Positions 20,974-29,217 of a stretch of DNA of 62,061 bases are shown one piece after another (position 1 is the stretch's first letter; each line of letters begins with the position of its first letter). Source of the DNA: Clostridia bacterium (lineage in GTDB: Bacteria; Bacillota; Clostridia; TANB77; CAG-508); contig JAGBAJ010000045.1 of assembly GCA_017939755.1 (NCBI GenBank), forward strand, positions 1-62,061, in the 5' to 3' direction. The notes beneath the pieces are model-generated. The model was not told the DNA's origin. It made no database searches and was given only the letters and a program-made list of their open reading frames with translations. A program made the position numbers and the translations under genes.

Positions 20974-21178
20974 ATAATAGGAAAGTTTTACATTCTTATT
21001 ATATAAAAAATAAACATTACACATCGATTAGCCGTGCGTAACGAAGTAAGCTATGGATAATACATACGATTGTACAATTACACACGAATCTTACTTTGTA
21101 AAATTTTGCATACGAACAGAAATGAGGCACGAAAGATAATTTAAAATGTCAATAAATATTAATCATGCCTCTTTTGTT
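20974..21178. repeat. Composite of dispersed repeats
   Basis: The 20879-21217 gap has no gene. After the terminator it holds an ATAATAGGAAAGTT...TTATTATAT hairpin, an AAAATAAACATTACACAT...TTAGCCGTGC segment related to ~15368-15410, and GAGGCACGAAAGATAAT...ATCATGCCTC (21122-21170), related to 11986 and 57665. The final hairpin with its T-run probably terminates transcription. Confidence 0.55.
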
Positions 21179-21217
21179 ATTTGCCTCTAAACATTTATAA
21201 ATAATATTTTATGTTTT

Positions 21218-21571
21218 TTAAGCTATATTTTCGGTTGTTATAATTTCATCATTTTGATCTTGTAATTCATTTTGAGCATTTTCTTCAGTAGTTTCCTGAA
21301 TAGATGCAATATTGTCTAATGACGTAGCGCTTTCAATATTTATGTTTTCTTCTTTCTTTATAGCAATATGCTTCGCTAATTTACCAAGTCCAAACCCAGA
21401 GATTCCAAAACATATGCCACCAACAACATATAATATGATTTCAGAGATATTACTTCCAGTAACTACTCCTAGAATAATAACTAATACTGCAGCTAAATAC
21501 AAAAGACCCGCTACCATAGACATAAATGTGGCTAAAAAACTATTTTGATAATTTTTATATACAAACATCAT
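21218..21571 (-). CDS. Small membrane protein with acidic tail, unknown function
   Basis: 117 residues. The ATG at 21571 follows AGGAGATG on the minus strand. Two hydrophobic segments (~16-38 and ~45-66, containing GGICFGISGFGLGKL) precede a short basic stretch and a Glu/Asn/Gln-rich C-terminal tail. No known domain is recognised. It is transcribed convergently with the 20138 gene and divergently from mraZ. Confidence 0.65.
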   Translation of the reverse strand: MMFVYKNYQNSFLATFMSMVAGLLYLAAVLVIILGVVTGSNISEIILYVVGGICFGISGFGLGKLAKHIAIKKEENINIESATSLDNIASIQETTEENAQNELQDQNDEIITTENIA

Positions 21572-21840
21572 AGTACATCATCTCCTAAAATTTTATATAC
21601 ATATATTTTATACATAAAAAAATAAAACTTCAAGGAAAAACAAAAATTTTTTAGTAAAAATAAAAAGTCAAGGAAAAAATAAAAAAATTTTTGAGTGAAA
21701 ATAAAAACACCATAAACATTATTATATCGTGAAAGACTAATCAATAGAAGAAATGAAGGGTTACAAAGATATACATAACAAACAAATGTTTGAAAACTGC
21801 GCAAAATCAGCGAAAACTCTAAAAAAAATTTAAAAAAGTG

Positions 21841-21869
21841 TTGCATTTTAAAAAACGTTGTATTACAAT
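21841..21869 (+). promoter_or_regulatory. Sigma-A promoter of mraZ (start of the dcw cluster)
   Basis: TTGCAT (21841-21846) and TACAAT (21864-21869) with 17-base spacing, directly upstream of three MraZ-box-like repeats. The rest of the 21572-21928 gap is very A/T-rich, with nothing else recognised. Confidence 0.7.
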
Positions 21870-21877
21870 TTAGTCAG

Positions 21878-21902
21878 GTGGTAGAAAGTGGTAAAAAGTG
21901 GT
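21878..21902 (+). promoter_or_regulatory. MraZ operator: three GTGGT repeats
   Basis: GTGGT occurs at 21878, 21888 and 21898 with exactly 5 bases between units. Known MraZ targets are TGGGN-type direct repeats spaced by 5 nt at the mra promoter. The position just after the -10 box fits autorepression by the adjacent mraZ product. The sequence differs from the E. coli consensus at the last base of each unit. Confidence 0.75.
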
Positions 21903-21928
21903 GCCGCTGGATAGGTGAGGTGAGACCA

Positions 21929-22360
21929 ATGTTAATTGGAGAATATGAACATTCACTAGACGATAAAGGTAGAGCTATTATGCCAGTAAAGTTAAGATCT
22001 GACATAGGAGAGAAATTTATAATAACAAAAGGACTAGATGGTTGTTTATTCGTATTTTCTCAGTTGGAGTGGTCAAACTTTGAAGCAAAGTTAAAAGAGC
22101 TTCCACTAACTAATAAAAATGCTAGAGATTTTGTTAGGTTCTTTCTATCAGGGGCAACAGAGTGTGAGCTAGATAAACAAGGCAGATTTTTAATTGTGAA
22201 TAACTTAAGAGAATATGCAAATATAACGAAAGAATTAGTAATAATCGGTGTAGGAACTAGACTTGAAATATGGAATAAAGATAAGTGGAAAAACTATAAT
22301 AGTGACGAAAATATTTCTGCAGATAATATAGCCGAAAACATGACAATGTTAGGTATATAA
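21929..22360 (+). CDS. mraZ: Transcriptional regulator MraZ
   Basis: MraZ is an AbrB-like ring-forming DNA-binding protein that represses the dcw promoter. The product is 143 residues, the usual length, with two related halves: the first has [20 protein letters not shown], the second [23 protein letters not shown]. The chosen ATG follows GGTGAGG and matches the family start MLIGEY. A GTG at 21878 is in frame but lies inside the operator, so it is rejected. mraZ is the first gene of the cluster. Confidence 0.95.
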   Translation: MLIGEYEHSLDDKGRAIMPVKLRSDIGEKFIITKGLDGCLFVFSQLEWSNFEAKLKELPLTNKNARDFVRFFLSGATECELDKQGRFLIVNNLREYANITKELVIIGVGTRLEIWNKDKWKNYNSDENISADNIAENMTMLGI

Positions 22361-22401
22361 CTTGCAAAAGTTTATATAAAATTACAGAAGATAAAACATT
22401 G

Positions 22402-22437
22402 AGATACAAAAGATAAATTTTTAGATACAAAAGATAA
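22402..22437 (+). repeat. Two 16-bp direct repeats in the mraZ-rsmH gap
   Basis: AGATACAAAAGATAAA occurs at 22402-22417 and 22422-22437, exactly two helical turns apart (20 bp). It may be an operator or chance AT-rich sequence. Confidence 0.4.
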
Positions 22438-22532
22438 AGCTTTAAAAGTATGCAAAAGAAAAAATATGTAATACACTAAAGTTTATAGTATGTACAAAAG
22501 TATTTTAGGTACTAAAGATGCAAATATTAATG

Positions 22533-22577
22533 AACATGACAAGTTGGTATTCTATATGATACCAACCTTGTTATGTT
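22533..22577 (+). promoter_or_regulatory. Long leader hairpin upstream of rsmH
   Basis: AACATGACAAGTTGGTAT (22533-22550), loop TCTATATG, then ATACCAAC and CTTGTTATGTT (22559-22577) form an ~18-bp stem with one bulge. It has no T-tract, so it is not a simple terminator, and it ends ~18 bases before the GAGGGTG ribosome site. A regulatory or RNA-processing role is possible. Confidence 0.5.
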
Positions 22578-22605
22578 ATAGGAATTTAGTATAGAGGGTG
22601 AATTT

Positions 22606-23556
22606 TTGGAATTTAAACATAAACCAGTATTGTTAGATGAGTGCATACAAGGATTGAATATAAAAAAAGATGGTATATATGTTGATGGTACTTTAGGAGG
22701 GGCTGGACATAGTAAGGTTATCGCTGATAATCTCTCTAATAAGGGACTATTGATTGGTATAGATAGAGATGAAGAGGCTCTAAATGCCGCAAAGGAACGA
22801 TTAAAAGATTATAATAATGTTATATATGTCCATGGAAATCACGATGATATTATGGGAATATTAGAGAGCTTGAATATTTCAAAAGTAGATGGAATTCTAC
22901 TAGATTTAGGGGTATCATCATACCAATTAGATGAAAAAACGAGAGGTTTTAGTTATATTGGTAGTAATGATCTTGATATGAGAATGGACAAAGCTCAGAA
23001 ATTAACAGCAAAAGAAATAGTAAATACATATTCAGAAGAAAAACTGGCGGAAATTATTTTTGAGTATGGAGAAGAGCGTTATTCAAGAAATATAGCTAGA
23101 AATATATGTATTGAACGTGAGAAAAAAGCTATAAATACAACGGCTGATTTAGTAAATATTATAGAAAAATCAATTCCTAAATCAAAACAAAAAGATGGAC
23201 ATCCTGCAAAAAGAACGTTTCAAGCAATAAGAATAGAAGTGAATGACGAATTAAAGCCTCTTTATGATACTATTATGAACAGTATCAAGGCATTAAATGA
23301 TGGAGGAAGATTATGCGTTATAACATTTCATTCTTTGGAAGATAGAGCTGTAAAGCAAGCGTTTATAGATGCAGAGGGAAGGTGTACATGTCCAAAAGAA
23401 TTGCCTTATTGTATATGTAATAACAAATCTTATGGAAGAATTATTAATAAAAAACCAATAGTTTCAACAGAAGAAGAGCTTAAATTAAATAGTAGGGCAC
23501 AAAGTGCTAAGCTAAGAATTTTTGAGAGAAAAGAGGTGAGAACTTATGGCGAATAG
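22606..23556 (+). CDS. rsmH: 16S rRNA (cytosine(1402)-N(4))-methyltransferase
   Basis: RsmH (MraW) N4-methylates C1402 in the 30S P-site using SAM. The 316-residue protein starts at TTG 22606, seven bases after GAGGGTG. It has the opening HKPVLLDECIQGL, the SAM-binding VDGTLGGAGHS (~26-36), GILLDLGVSSYQLD, RGFSYIGSNDLDMRMD and the C-terminal ITFHSLEDR. It overlaps the ftsL start by 11 bases, indicating translational coupling. Confidence 0.95.
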   Translation: MEFKHKPVLLDECIQGLNIKKDGIYVDGTLGGAGHSKVIADNLSNKGLLIGIDRDEEALNAAKERLKDYNNVIYVHGNHDDIMGILESLNISKVDGILLDLGVSSYQLDEKTRGFSYIGSNDLDMRMDKAQKLTAKEIVNTYSEEKLAEIIFEYGEERYSRNIARNICIEREKKAINTTADLVNIIEKSIPKSKQKDGHPAKRTFQAIRIEVNDELKPLYDTIMNSIKALNDGGRLCVITFHSLEDRAVKQAFIDAEGRCTCPKELPYCICNNKSYGRIINKKPIVSTEEELKLNSRAQSAKLRIFERKEVRTYGE

Positions 23557-24109
23557 GGTGTATGGTTATCAAGGGTACAGAGGGTACCAATTTGAAACAA
23601 GCCCAAAAAAAGTACAACCGGAGTATGAACCTGACGTAACTGTGCAAAAAAAAGAGAATATACAACAAAATAAAAGTAGGGTCAAAAAGCAATTAAACAA
23701 GACCGGAAATCAAGCAAAAAAGATTTCTAAAGAAGAGCTTAATAAAAAAGCTAAGCTTGTTTGTTACATTGTATTCGGTTTTACTGTTTTATTTACCATA
23801 AGTTATAGAAACTCAATTATAAATGAAAAATTCAATGGAAAAGAGAATCTTAAAGCTGAGCTTGCCGAAGTTCAAAAAATAAATGAACAGCTTGAGGTTG
23901 GTATTGAGAATGAATTGAATCTTACAAGTGTTGAACAATTAGCAAAAGAAAAGTTAGGTATGGGTAAATTAAGCAATAGTCAAAAGGTATATATTAGTTT
24001 ACCTAAGAAGGAGTATGTTGAATCTAAATCAGAAAGTTTAGTTTCAAGCACAGAAAAGAGCTCCTCACCTGTAATTGAAGGAATAAAACATTTATTAAAT
24101 ATAAAATAA
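23546..24109 (+). CDS. ftsL: FtsL-like septum protein
   Basis: FtsL is a bitopic component of the divisome FtsL-DivIC-FtsQ complex. The product is 187 residues: a long basic, Tyr/Gln-rich cytoplasmic N-terminus (~1-65), one membrane segment (~68-86), a coiled coil (~90-125) and the family-like end LTSVEQLAKEKLGMGKL. The assignment rests on topology, size and position between rsmH and the PBP, because FtsL sequences are poorly conserved. A terminator follows directly. Confidence 0.85.
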   Translation: MANRVYGYQGYRGYQFETSPKKVQPEYEPDVTVQKKENIQQNKSRVKKQLNKTGNQAKKISKEELNKKAKLVCYIVFGFTVLFTISYRNSIINEKFNGKENLKAELAEVQKINEQLEVGIENELNLTSVEQLAKEKLGMGKLSNSQKVYISLPKKEYVESKSESLVSSTEKSSSPVIEGIKHLLNIK

Positions 24110-24148
24110 AAGACTTAAATTTAAAATAAATTTAGTCTTTTTTTTTGT
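24108..24148 (+). terminator. Terminator between ftsL and the PBP gene
   Basis: AAAGACTTAAATTT pairs with AAATTTAGTCTTT (one bulge), followed by nine or more Ts. It separates mraZ-rsmH-ftsL transcription from the PBP gene. Confidence 0.8.
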
Positions 24149-24155
24149 GTATCTA

Positions 24156-24180
24156 ATATTATTTAATAAAAATACATATG
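24156..24180 (+). promoter_or_regulatory. Weak sigma-E-like promoter candidate before the PBP gene
   Basis: ATATT (24156-24160) and CATATG (24175-24180) are 14 bases apart, loosely like the sporulation sigma-E pattern (ATATT, then CATA). No good sigma-A pair is seen between the ftsL terminator and the PBP start. The match is partial and could be chance in AT-rich DNA. Confidence 0.25.
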
Positions 24181-24214
24181 GAGGAATATTGAAAATAATT
24201 ACAATGAGGAAGGA

Positions 24215-25993
24215 ATGATATTGAATATGTCAAATTTAAAAAAATTAAAAAGGCAACTTAAAAAGAAAGAAAAGATAAAAATTATTAAAAAGACAGGAGA
24301 AATAACCAGAAAGAAAAAACTAAGACTCTTGATGGGCTCTTTTTTTATATGTATGGTATTTCTATCAGTAAGATTATTTTGGATACAATTTCATATGAGA
24401 GATTTTCTGCAAAATATGGCATATAATCAACAAACTCTAGAGAGAGCTTTTAATCCTAAAAGAGGAACTATATACGATGCAACGGCCGAACACGTCTTAG
24501 CAATTAGTGCATCCGTTGAAAGTATAACAGTTAATCCGGTAAATATAAAAAAGGAAGATAAAGAAAAAGTTGCAAAAAAATTGAGTGAGTTGTTTGAATT
24601 AGATTATGAAAAGACCTTAAAAAAAGTTACTAAAAAAAGCTCTATAGAAACAATTGTTAAAAAGGTAGATAAAAATAAATCGAAAGAGCTATTTGCATGG
24701 CTAAAAGAAAATAATATTATAGGTGTTAATATTGATGTTGATACCAAAAGATATTACCCATACAACAATTTGGCGTCACAGATTATCGGATTTTGTGGGA
24801 GTGATAATCAGGGTTTAATGGGAATTGAATCTAAGTATGATAATGACTTAAAGGGAAGTCCTGGAAGCATTGTTAAAATGACAGATGCTAAAGGTGGAAA
24901 TTTAGATGATAAAGGAGAAGATTATATTGATGCTATAGATGGAAATGATATAGTACTTACAATAGATGCAACAATTCAGGGAATAGTAGAAAAATATCTA
25001 GAGGAGGCATGCATTGATAATGTGTGCACAGATGGTGGAAACATTATAATAATGAATCCTAAAAATGGTGATATATTGGCAATGGCTGGATATCCAAACT
25101 ATAATTTAAATGATCCATATAAACCAATTGGAGAGCTATCTAATAATTGGGATGAATTGTCTAAAGAAGAAAAAACTAGAATACAACAGAATATGTGGAG
25201 AAACAAGGCTATATCAGATGCATATGAACCCGGATCAACATTTAAGCTAATAACAGCTTCTGCAGCTTTAGAAGAAGGTATTACAAAAACAGATAATTCT
25301 GGAGAGTTTAATTGTGGTGGTGGAATTACAATTGCAGGTGTTAGAATAAAGTGTTGGAGATATTATAGACCACATGGAGCTGAAAGTCTTAGAGAAGCAC
25401 TTATGAATTCGTGCAATCCGGTTTTTATTGGGCTTGGACAAAAAATAGGAGTAAGTAAATATTATTCATATTTACAAAAATTTGGATTGTTAAGGAAAAC
25501 AGGAATTGACTTGCAAGGTGAGGGTAGCAGTATATTTTTAGCGCAAGAAAAAGTTGGTCCAGTTGAACTTGCTACAATTTCATTTGGGCAGAGATTTGAA
25601 GTAACACCTATTCAAATGATTACTGCAGTTTCAAGTATTGCAAGTGGAGGAAACTACGTTGTACCACGTGTTGTGAAAAGTGTTGTTAATAGTCAAACAG
25701 GTGAGGTAAAGAATGTAGAGCCTCAGATTAAAGAACGTGTAATATCTGAAGAAACTGCGAAGAATGTTTTGAGTATGATGCAATCTGTTGTTGATGAAGG
25801 TACAGGTAAAAATGCGAGAGTACTGGGTTATTCAATTGGTGGCAAGACTGGAACATCTGAGGATGGGGTAAATACGGGTAAATATGTAACATCTTTTGTG
25901 GGTGTTACACCAATATCAGACCCACAATTAGTAATATTAATTACATTATATAATCCAACAGGTGAGGGGGGTCACCAAGGAGGTGTTGGGTAA
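24215..25993 (+). CDS. spoVD: Class B PBP (SpoVD/FtsI type), 5' part interrupted by an element
   Basis: This peptidoglycan DD-transpeptidase gene sits in the ftsL-murE slot. The 592-residue product has a basic N-terminus, one membrane segment (~33-52), the dimerisation domain and all transpeptidase motifs: STFK (S341), SCN (S399) and KTG (K544). It ends prematurely after GGHQGGVG, where the reading frame enters the inserted element. The end of the transpeptidase domain and the PASTA domain lie at 31351-31620. Rejoined at the 12-bp repeat, the gene is 680 codons, typical of SpoVD. The start is uncertain: TTG 24221 has better spacing to GAGGAAGG than ATG 24215. Without its last strand and helix the truncated protein is probably impaired. 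The symbol is by position and architecture; a vegetative FtsI role is possible. Confidence 0.88.
   Translation: MILNMSNLKKLKRQLKKKEKIKIIKKTGEITRKKKLRLLMGSFFICMVFLSVRLFWIQFHMRDFLQNMAYNQQTLERAFNPKRGTIYDATAEHVLAISASVESITVNPVNIKKEDKEKVAKKLSELFELDYEKTLKKVTKKSSIETIVKKVDKNKSKELFAWLKENNIIGVNIDVDTKRYYPYNNLASQIIGFCGSDNQGLMGIESKYDNDLKGSPGSIVKMTDAKGGNLDDKGEDYIDAIDGNDIVLTIDATIQGIVEKYLEEACIDNVCTDGGNIIIMNPKNGDILAMAGYPNYNLNDPYKPIGELSNNWDELSKEEKTRIQQNMWRNKAISDAYEPGSTFKLITASAALEEGITKTDNSGEFNCGGGITIAGVRIKCWRYYRPHGAESLREALMNSCNPVFIGLGQKIGVSKYYSYLQKFGLLRKTGIDLQGEGSSIFLAQEKVGPVELATISFGQRFEVTPIQMITAVSSIASGGNYVVPRVVKSVVNSQTGEVKNVEPQIKERVISEETAKNVLSMMQSVVDEGTGKNARVLGYSIGGKTGTSEDGVNTGKYVTSFVGVTPISDPQLVILITLYNPTGEGGHQGGVG
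25974..25985 (+). other. Left attachment site core (attL)
   Basis: ACCAAGGAGGTG, identical to 31337-31348. With the preceding C it reads CACC-AAGGA-GGTG, an imperfect dyad typical of serine integrase sites. In the PBP frame it encodes HQGG. Confidence 0.85.
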
Positions 25994-26003
25994 TTTTAAC
26001 GAC

Positions 26004-26015
26004 ATACATATGTAT
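26004..26015. promoter_or_regulatory. 12-bp perfect palindrome inside the left end
   Basis: ATACATATGTAT lies 18 bases inside attL and ~60 bases before the small ORF. It could bind the recombinase or a regulator. It is followed by six Ts, but without a loop it is a poor terminator. Confidence 0.35.
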
Positions 26016-26073
26016 TTTTTAATTTGAGACAGCATATACCTAGTAGAAAGAAACGACTGAAAGGAAGAGTAAC

Positions 26074-26211
26074 TTGAAAGATAAACCTATAATATTAGAT
26101 AATGAACAACATATAGAAATTAAAAGTGGAGATTATATTGTGGAGATTGAGTTTTCAAATGATAATGTCACATTAGAGCAATGCTTAATAAAAATATTAA
26201 ATAGTTTTTGA
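26074..26211 (+). CDS. 45-residue small element protein (TnpW-like)
   Basis: The TTG start at 26074 has AAGGAAG six bases upstream, and the frame ends six bases before the recombinase ATG, so the two are translationally linked. The product has a short charged N-terminus, then KSGDYIVEIEFS and LEQCLIKILNSF. This recalls the short TnpW-type proteins found beside serine recombinases in clostridial transposons, but the match is from memory and loose. Possible roles are a recombinase accessory or directionality factor. Confidence 0.55.
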   Translation: MKDKPIILDNEQHIEIKSGDYIVEIEFSNDNVTLEQCLIKILNSF

Positions 26212-26217
26212 TGAAAT

Positions 26218-27846
26218 ATGCAAAAGGGGTGTGTATGTTGCGGAAATATTAATAATGAAAAATATTGCAAAAATAGCAAAGTCTGGAGGGCTGCGGTATA
26301 TATTAGATTATCGCAGGAAGATTGTAATAAGGAAGAGCAAAAAAGCGAAAGCAATAGTATTACTAGCCAGAAAATATTAATACAAGAGTATATAAGTAAT
26401 TATAAGGATATTGAGATATATGATGAGTACATCGATGACGGATATACGGGAACAGATTTTAATAGACCATCATTTAAAAAGATGATTAATGACATATCTT
26501 ATGGAGTTGTTAATTGTGTGATAGTAAAAGATTTATCTCGTTTAGGAAGAAATTACATTGAGGTTGGTAGATATATTGAGCAACTATTTCCATTATGGAA
26601 TGTACGATTTATAGCTATTAACGATATGATTGATAGTTATGAAAATCCAACAAGTGTTAATACAATAATTGTTCCGTTTAAAAATCTAATTAACGATGAG
26701 TATTCGCGAGATACATCATTAAAAATAAAATCTGCTTTAAATGGAAGAAGAAAAAGAGGTGAATTTGTGGGAGCTTTTTCTCCTTATGGATATGTAAAAA
26801 GTGATGCAGATAAGCATAAACTTGTGGTGGATAAAGAAGCTGCAAGCATAGTTAAAAAGATATTTGAATGGAAGATTTATGATGGATTGGGAGCAGATGG
26901 AATATGTAAAAAATTAAATGATATGCACATAATAAATCCAACTGCATATAAGCAGAAAAAACTGAAACTTAATTATTCAAATGATAATATTTCGTATAGT
27001 TGGTGTCCGTCAACAATAAGAAAAATTTTAAAAAATGATGTATATATTGGAAATATTACACAAGGGAAGAGAAAAGTTAAAAGCTATAAAGTTCATAAGG
27101 TTGAAGTTGTCGATAAAAATGATTGGATAAGCGTTCCAAATATGCATGAACCTATAATTGACAAGGATCTTTTCTATAGAGTTCAAAGTTTACTAGATAG
27201 CGAAACTAGAGTTGAAAAGAATGGTGTTCTTAGTATGTGGGCAGGGCTCTTGAAATGTGGAAATTGTGGTGCTAGTATGAGCAAAAAGAATTATAAAAGT
27301 AAGTATGGAAAAGTGTATGAGTATTATATGTGTGGTACTTATATGAAGAAATCAAAAGTGATGTGTACCAAGCATACCACAGAAGTTCATGATATAGAGC
27401 AGTGTGTTATAGATGGGATTAATAAAAGTATTAAAAATATAGGGAATTATAAAGAAATTTTAAATAATATAGAGCTTAGATTTAAAAAGAAAGATTTCGA
27501 GTCTGAGAATGATATTATAATAACATCAAAAATAAAAGCTATTGAAAGGATAAAAGAAATAAAAGATGGTCTATATGAAGATTGGAAGGAAGGATATATA
27601 ACTAAGGAGGAATTTATAGAGTATAAGAAAAAATATGAGAGCAATATTGAAACTTTAAATCAAGATATGATAGATTTAAAAAAAAGCCAATGTAATAATT
27701 GTTGTAATAAATGTGATTTCTCTAAAATTTTTTCCAAGAATGGAGTTATTAAATTAAACAGAAACATTATTGTTAATCTGGTAAATAAGATAGAAATTTA
27801 TGAAAACAAGAAGGTCAAAATCTTTGTAAAATATAATAATGAATGA
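26218..27846 (+). CDS. Large serine recombinase
   Basis: Large serine recombinases catalyse site-specific integration and excision through a phosphoserine intermediate. The 542-residue protein has the catalytic motif AAVYIRLSQED (nucleophile S32), the resolvase motifs DDGYTGTDFNRPSF and VKDLSRLGRNY, a recombinase domain (~170-330) and a zinc ribbon (CGNCGASM near 347, then YYMCGTY and MCTKHT). A coiled-coil region (~395-480) and a second CNNCCNKC cysteine cluster follow. The N-terminus MQKGCVCCGN is an unusual Cys-rich extension; the start has no clear ribosome site and may depend on coupling to the small ORF upstream. It points inward from attL, as integrases do. Confidence 0.95.
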   Translation: MQKGCVCCGNINNEKYCKNSKVWRAAVYIRLSQEDCNKEEQKSESNSITSQKILIQEYISNYKDIEIYDEYIDDGYTGTDFNRPSFKKMINDISYGVVNCVIVKDLSRLGRNYIEVGRYIEQLFPLWNVRFIAINDMIDSYENPTSVNTIIVPFKNLINDEYSRDTSLKIKSALNGRRKRGEFVGAFSPYGYVKSDADKHKLVVDKEAASIVKKIFEWKIYDGLGADGICKKLNDMHIINPTAYKQKKLKLNYSNDNISYSWCPSTIRKILKNDVYIGNITQGKRKVKSYKVHKVEVVDKNDWISVPNMHEPIIDKDLFYRVQSLLDSETRVEKNGVLSMWAGLLKCGNCGASMSKKNYKSKYGKVYEYYMCGTYMKKSKVMCTKHTTEVHDIEQCVIDGINKSIKNIGNYKEILNNIELRFKKKDFESENDIIITSKIKAIERIKEIKDGLYEDWKEGYITKEEFIEYKKKYESNIETLNQDMIDLKKSQCNNCCNKCDFSKIFSKNGVIKLNRNIIVNLVNKIEIYENKKVKIFVKYNNE

Positions 27847-27879
27847 AGAGGTTTATGGTAAACATAAATCTCTCTTTTG
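27847..27879 (+). terminator. Terminator after the recombinase gene
   Basis: AGAGGTTTATG, loop GTAAA, CATAAATCTCT, then CTTTTG. It separates recombinase transcription from the cargo operon. Confidence 0.8.
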
Positions 27880-27891
27880 TATACTAACAAA

Positions 27892-27920
27892 TTGACATTG
27901 TTTCCGTTGTATGATAGAAT
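27892..27920 (+). promoter_or_regulatory. Consensus sigma-A promoter of the cargo glycan operon
   Basis: A perfect TTGACA (27892-27897) and TAGAAT (27915-27920) with 17-base spacing, 46 bases before the first cargo gene. It predicts strong vegetative expression in the integrated state. Confidence 0.85.
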
Positions 27921-27966
27921 ATAAGTGGCTTTAAGAGATTTTTAGAAATTAAATGGGGGAATAAAT

Positions 27967-29205
27967 ATGGCAAAAAAAGTAAAGTTTGGAATTGGATTTG
28001 TTACTGGAAGACCTAATGTTTGTAGAATAGTTAATAGTTACTATAAAGATATTTTAGAGCAAGTAAAACGCTACAAAAAAGAGGTTGAAGTAACAATTTT
28101 TATTTTATTTGATACGTCATATCAACAAGGCAAAAGAAAAGAATTTTATAATATTTTACCAGAGGTATATAAAAATATCGACATTAAATACATTACACCA
28201 GAAGACATTGGAGAGGAAGTTAAAATGCTTGTTGCACGTCAGAACATGGATATAGATGACATGAACTTCTTTTTTGGACATGGACATGCTAAGGGAAGAA
28301 ATACATTAATGTATTACGCTATTAAAAATAGCATGGATTATTTGCTATTTTGGGACGATGACGAATATCCAGTTGCTGTATTAGAAGAGAAAGATAAGAA
28401 AAAGTGGATTAAACAAGATAATATATTAAAACACCTTAATTATATGGACGAGGAGAAGGCTGATGTAACCATAGGTTACCATTGTGGATATATATCACCA
28501 ATACCATATATAGATTATACAGATGATTTTAATGAGCAAGACATGAAAGATTTTATAGAAGCCATAAGTAATGATATTATCTCATGGGAATCTATTCGTG
28601 AGAAAATGGTAAAAAATAATGGTGTTACATTTGCTGATCCTAATATTGCAAGTGGAAATGATGCATATGAAATTAATAGTATTGGAGCCGGAAAATGGGT
28701 TGCAGGTTCAACTTTGTGTCTAAATTTAAATAATGAAGATAAAATACCAGCATTTTATAATCCACCATTGGCTAGAGGAGAAGATACATTTTTTTCAACT
28801 TTACTTGGAAATTCAAAGACAGTAAGAATCCCAGTATATCATTTTCATGACGGATTTTTAAAATATACAGAAATTATGGAAGGAAAATATCCAAAAACAC
28901 TAAGGAAAATAAATGTTAGAGAAGAAAAAGTAAAATCAAGATTCTTAAGTGCAACAATGGGTTGGATAAAATATAAACCATTACTTTTATATATATCAGA
29001 TAAAGAAAGTTATCGCCAAAAAATAGAAGAGATGAATGCTAAACTTGAAGAGACTATTCCAAAACTTAATAAAGTATTTGCGGATGATTGTTTTACTCAG
29101 TTAATAAAAGAATTAGAGGAATATGATAAGAATGTTGAAACTCATTACGAAGAATATAAGAGAACAAATGAGATTTGGAAACGCCTAAGAGGTCTAATAT
29201 TTTAA
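27967..29205 (+). CDS. Glycosyltransferase-like protein (GT-A type), element cargo
   Basis: A cytoplasmic GT-A-type glycosyltransferase is inferred from the alternating N-terminal half, FFFGHGHAKGRN and the acidic metal-binding-like motif LLFWDDDEYP (~127-136), followed by GAGKWVAGSTLCLN and PPLARGEDTFF, which fits the acceptor/catalytic end of such enzymes. The 412-residue protein has no signal peptide or membrane segment and ends in a charged helical region. It starts the cargo operon and is 12 bases from the next gene. The donor and acceptor sugars cannot be inferred, and the family assignment is less certain than for the next gene. Confidence 0.7.
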   Translation: MAKKVKFGIGFVTGRPNVCRIVNSYYKDILEQVKRYKKEVEVTIFILFDTSYQQGKRKEFYNILPEVYKNIDIKYITPEDIGEEVKMLVARQNMDIDDMNFFFGHGHAKGRNTLMYYAIKNSMDYLLFWDDDEYPVAVLEEKDKKKWIKQDNILKHLNYMDEEKADVTIGYHCGYISPIPYIDYTDDFNEQDMKDFIEAISNDIISWESIREKMVKNNGVTFADPNIASGNDAYEINSIGAGKWVAGSTLCLNLNNEDKIPAFYNPPLARGEDTFFSTLLGNSKTVRIPVYHFHDGFLKYTEIMEGKYPKTLRKINVREEKVKSRFLSATMGWIKYKPLLLYISDKESYRQKIEEMNAKLEETIPKLNKVFADDCFTQLIKELEEYDKNVETHYEEYKRTNEIWKRLRGLIF

Positions 29206-29217
29206 TTTGGAGGTAGA

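Noticed and set aside
21878..21928. GTG start for mraZ
   Set aside because: It lies on the first operator repeat, just downstream of the -10 box; the ATG at 21929 matches the family.
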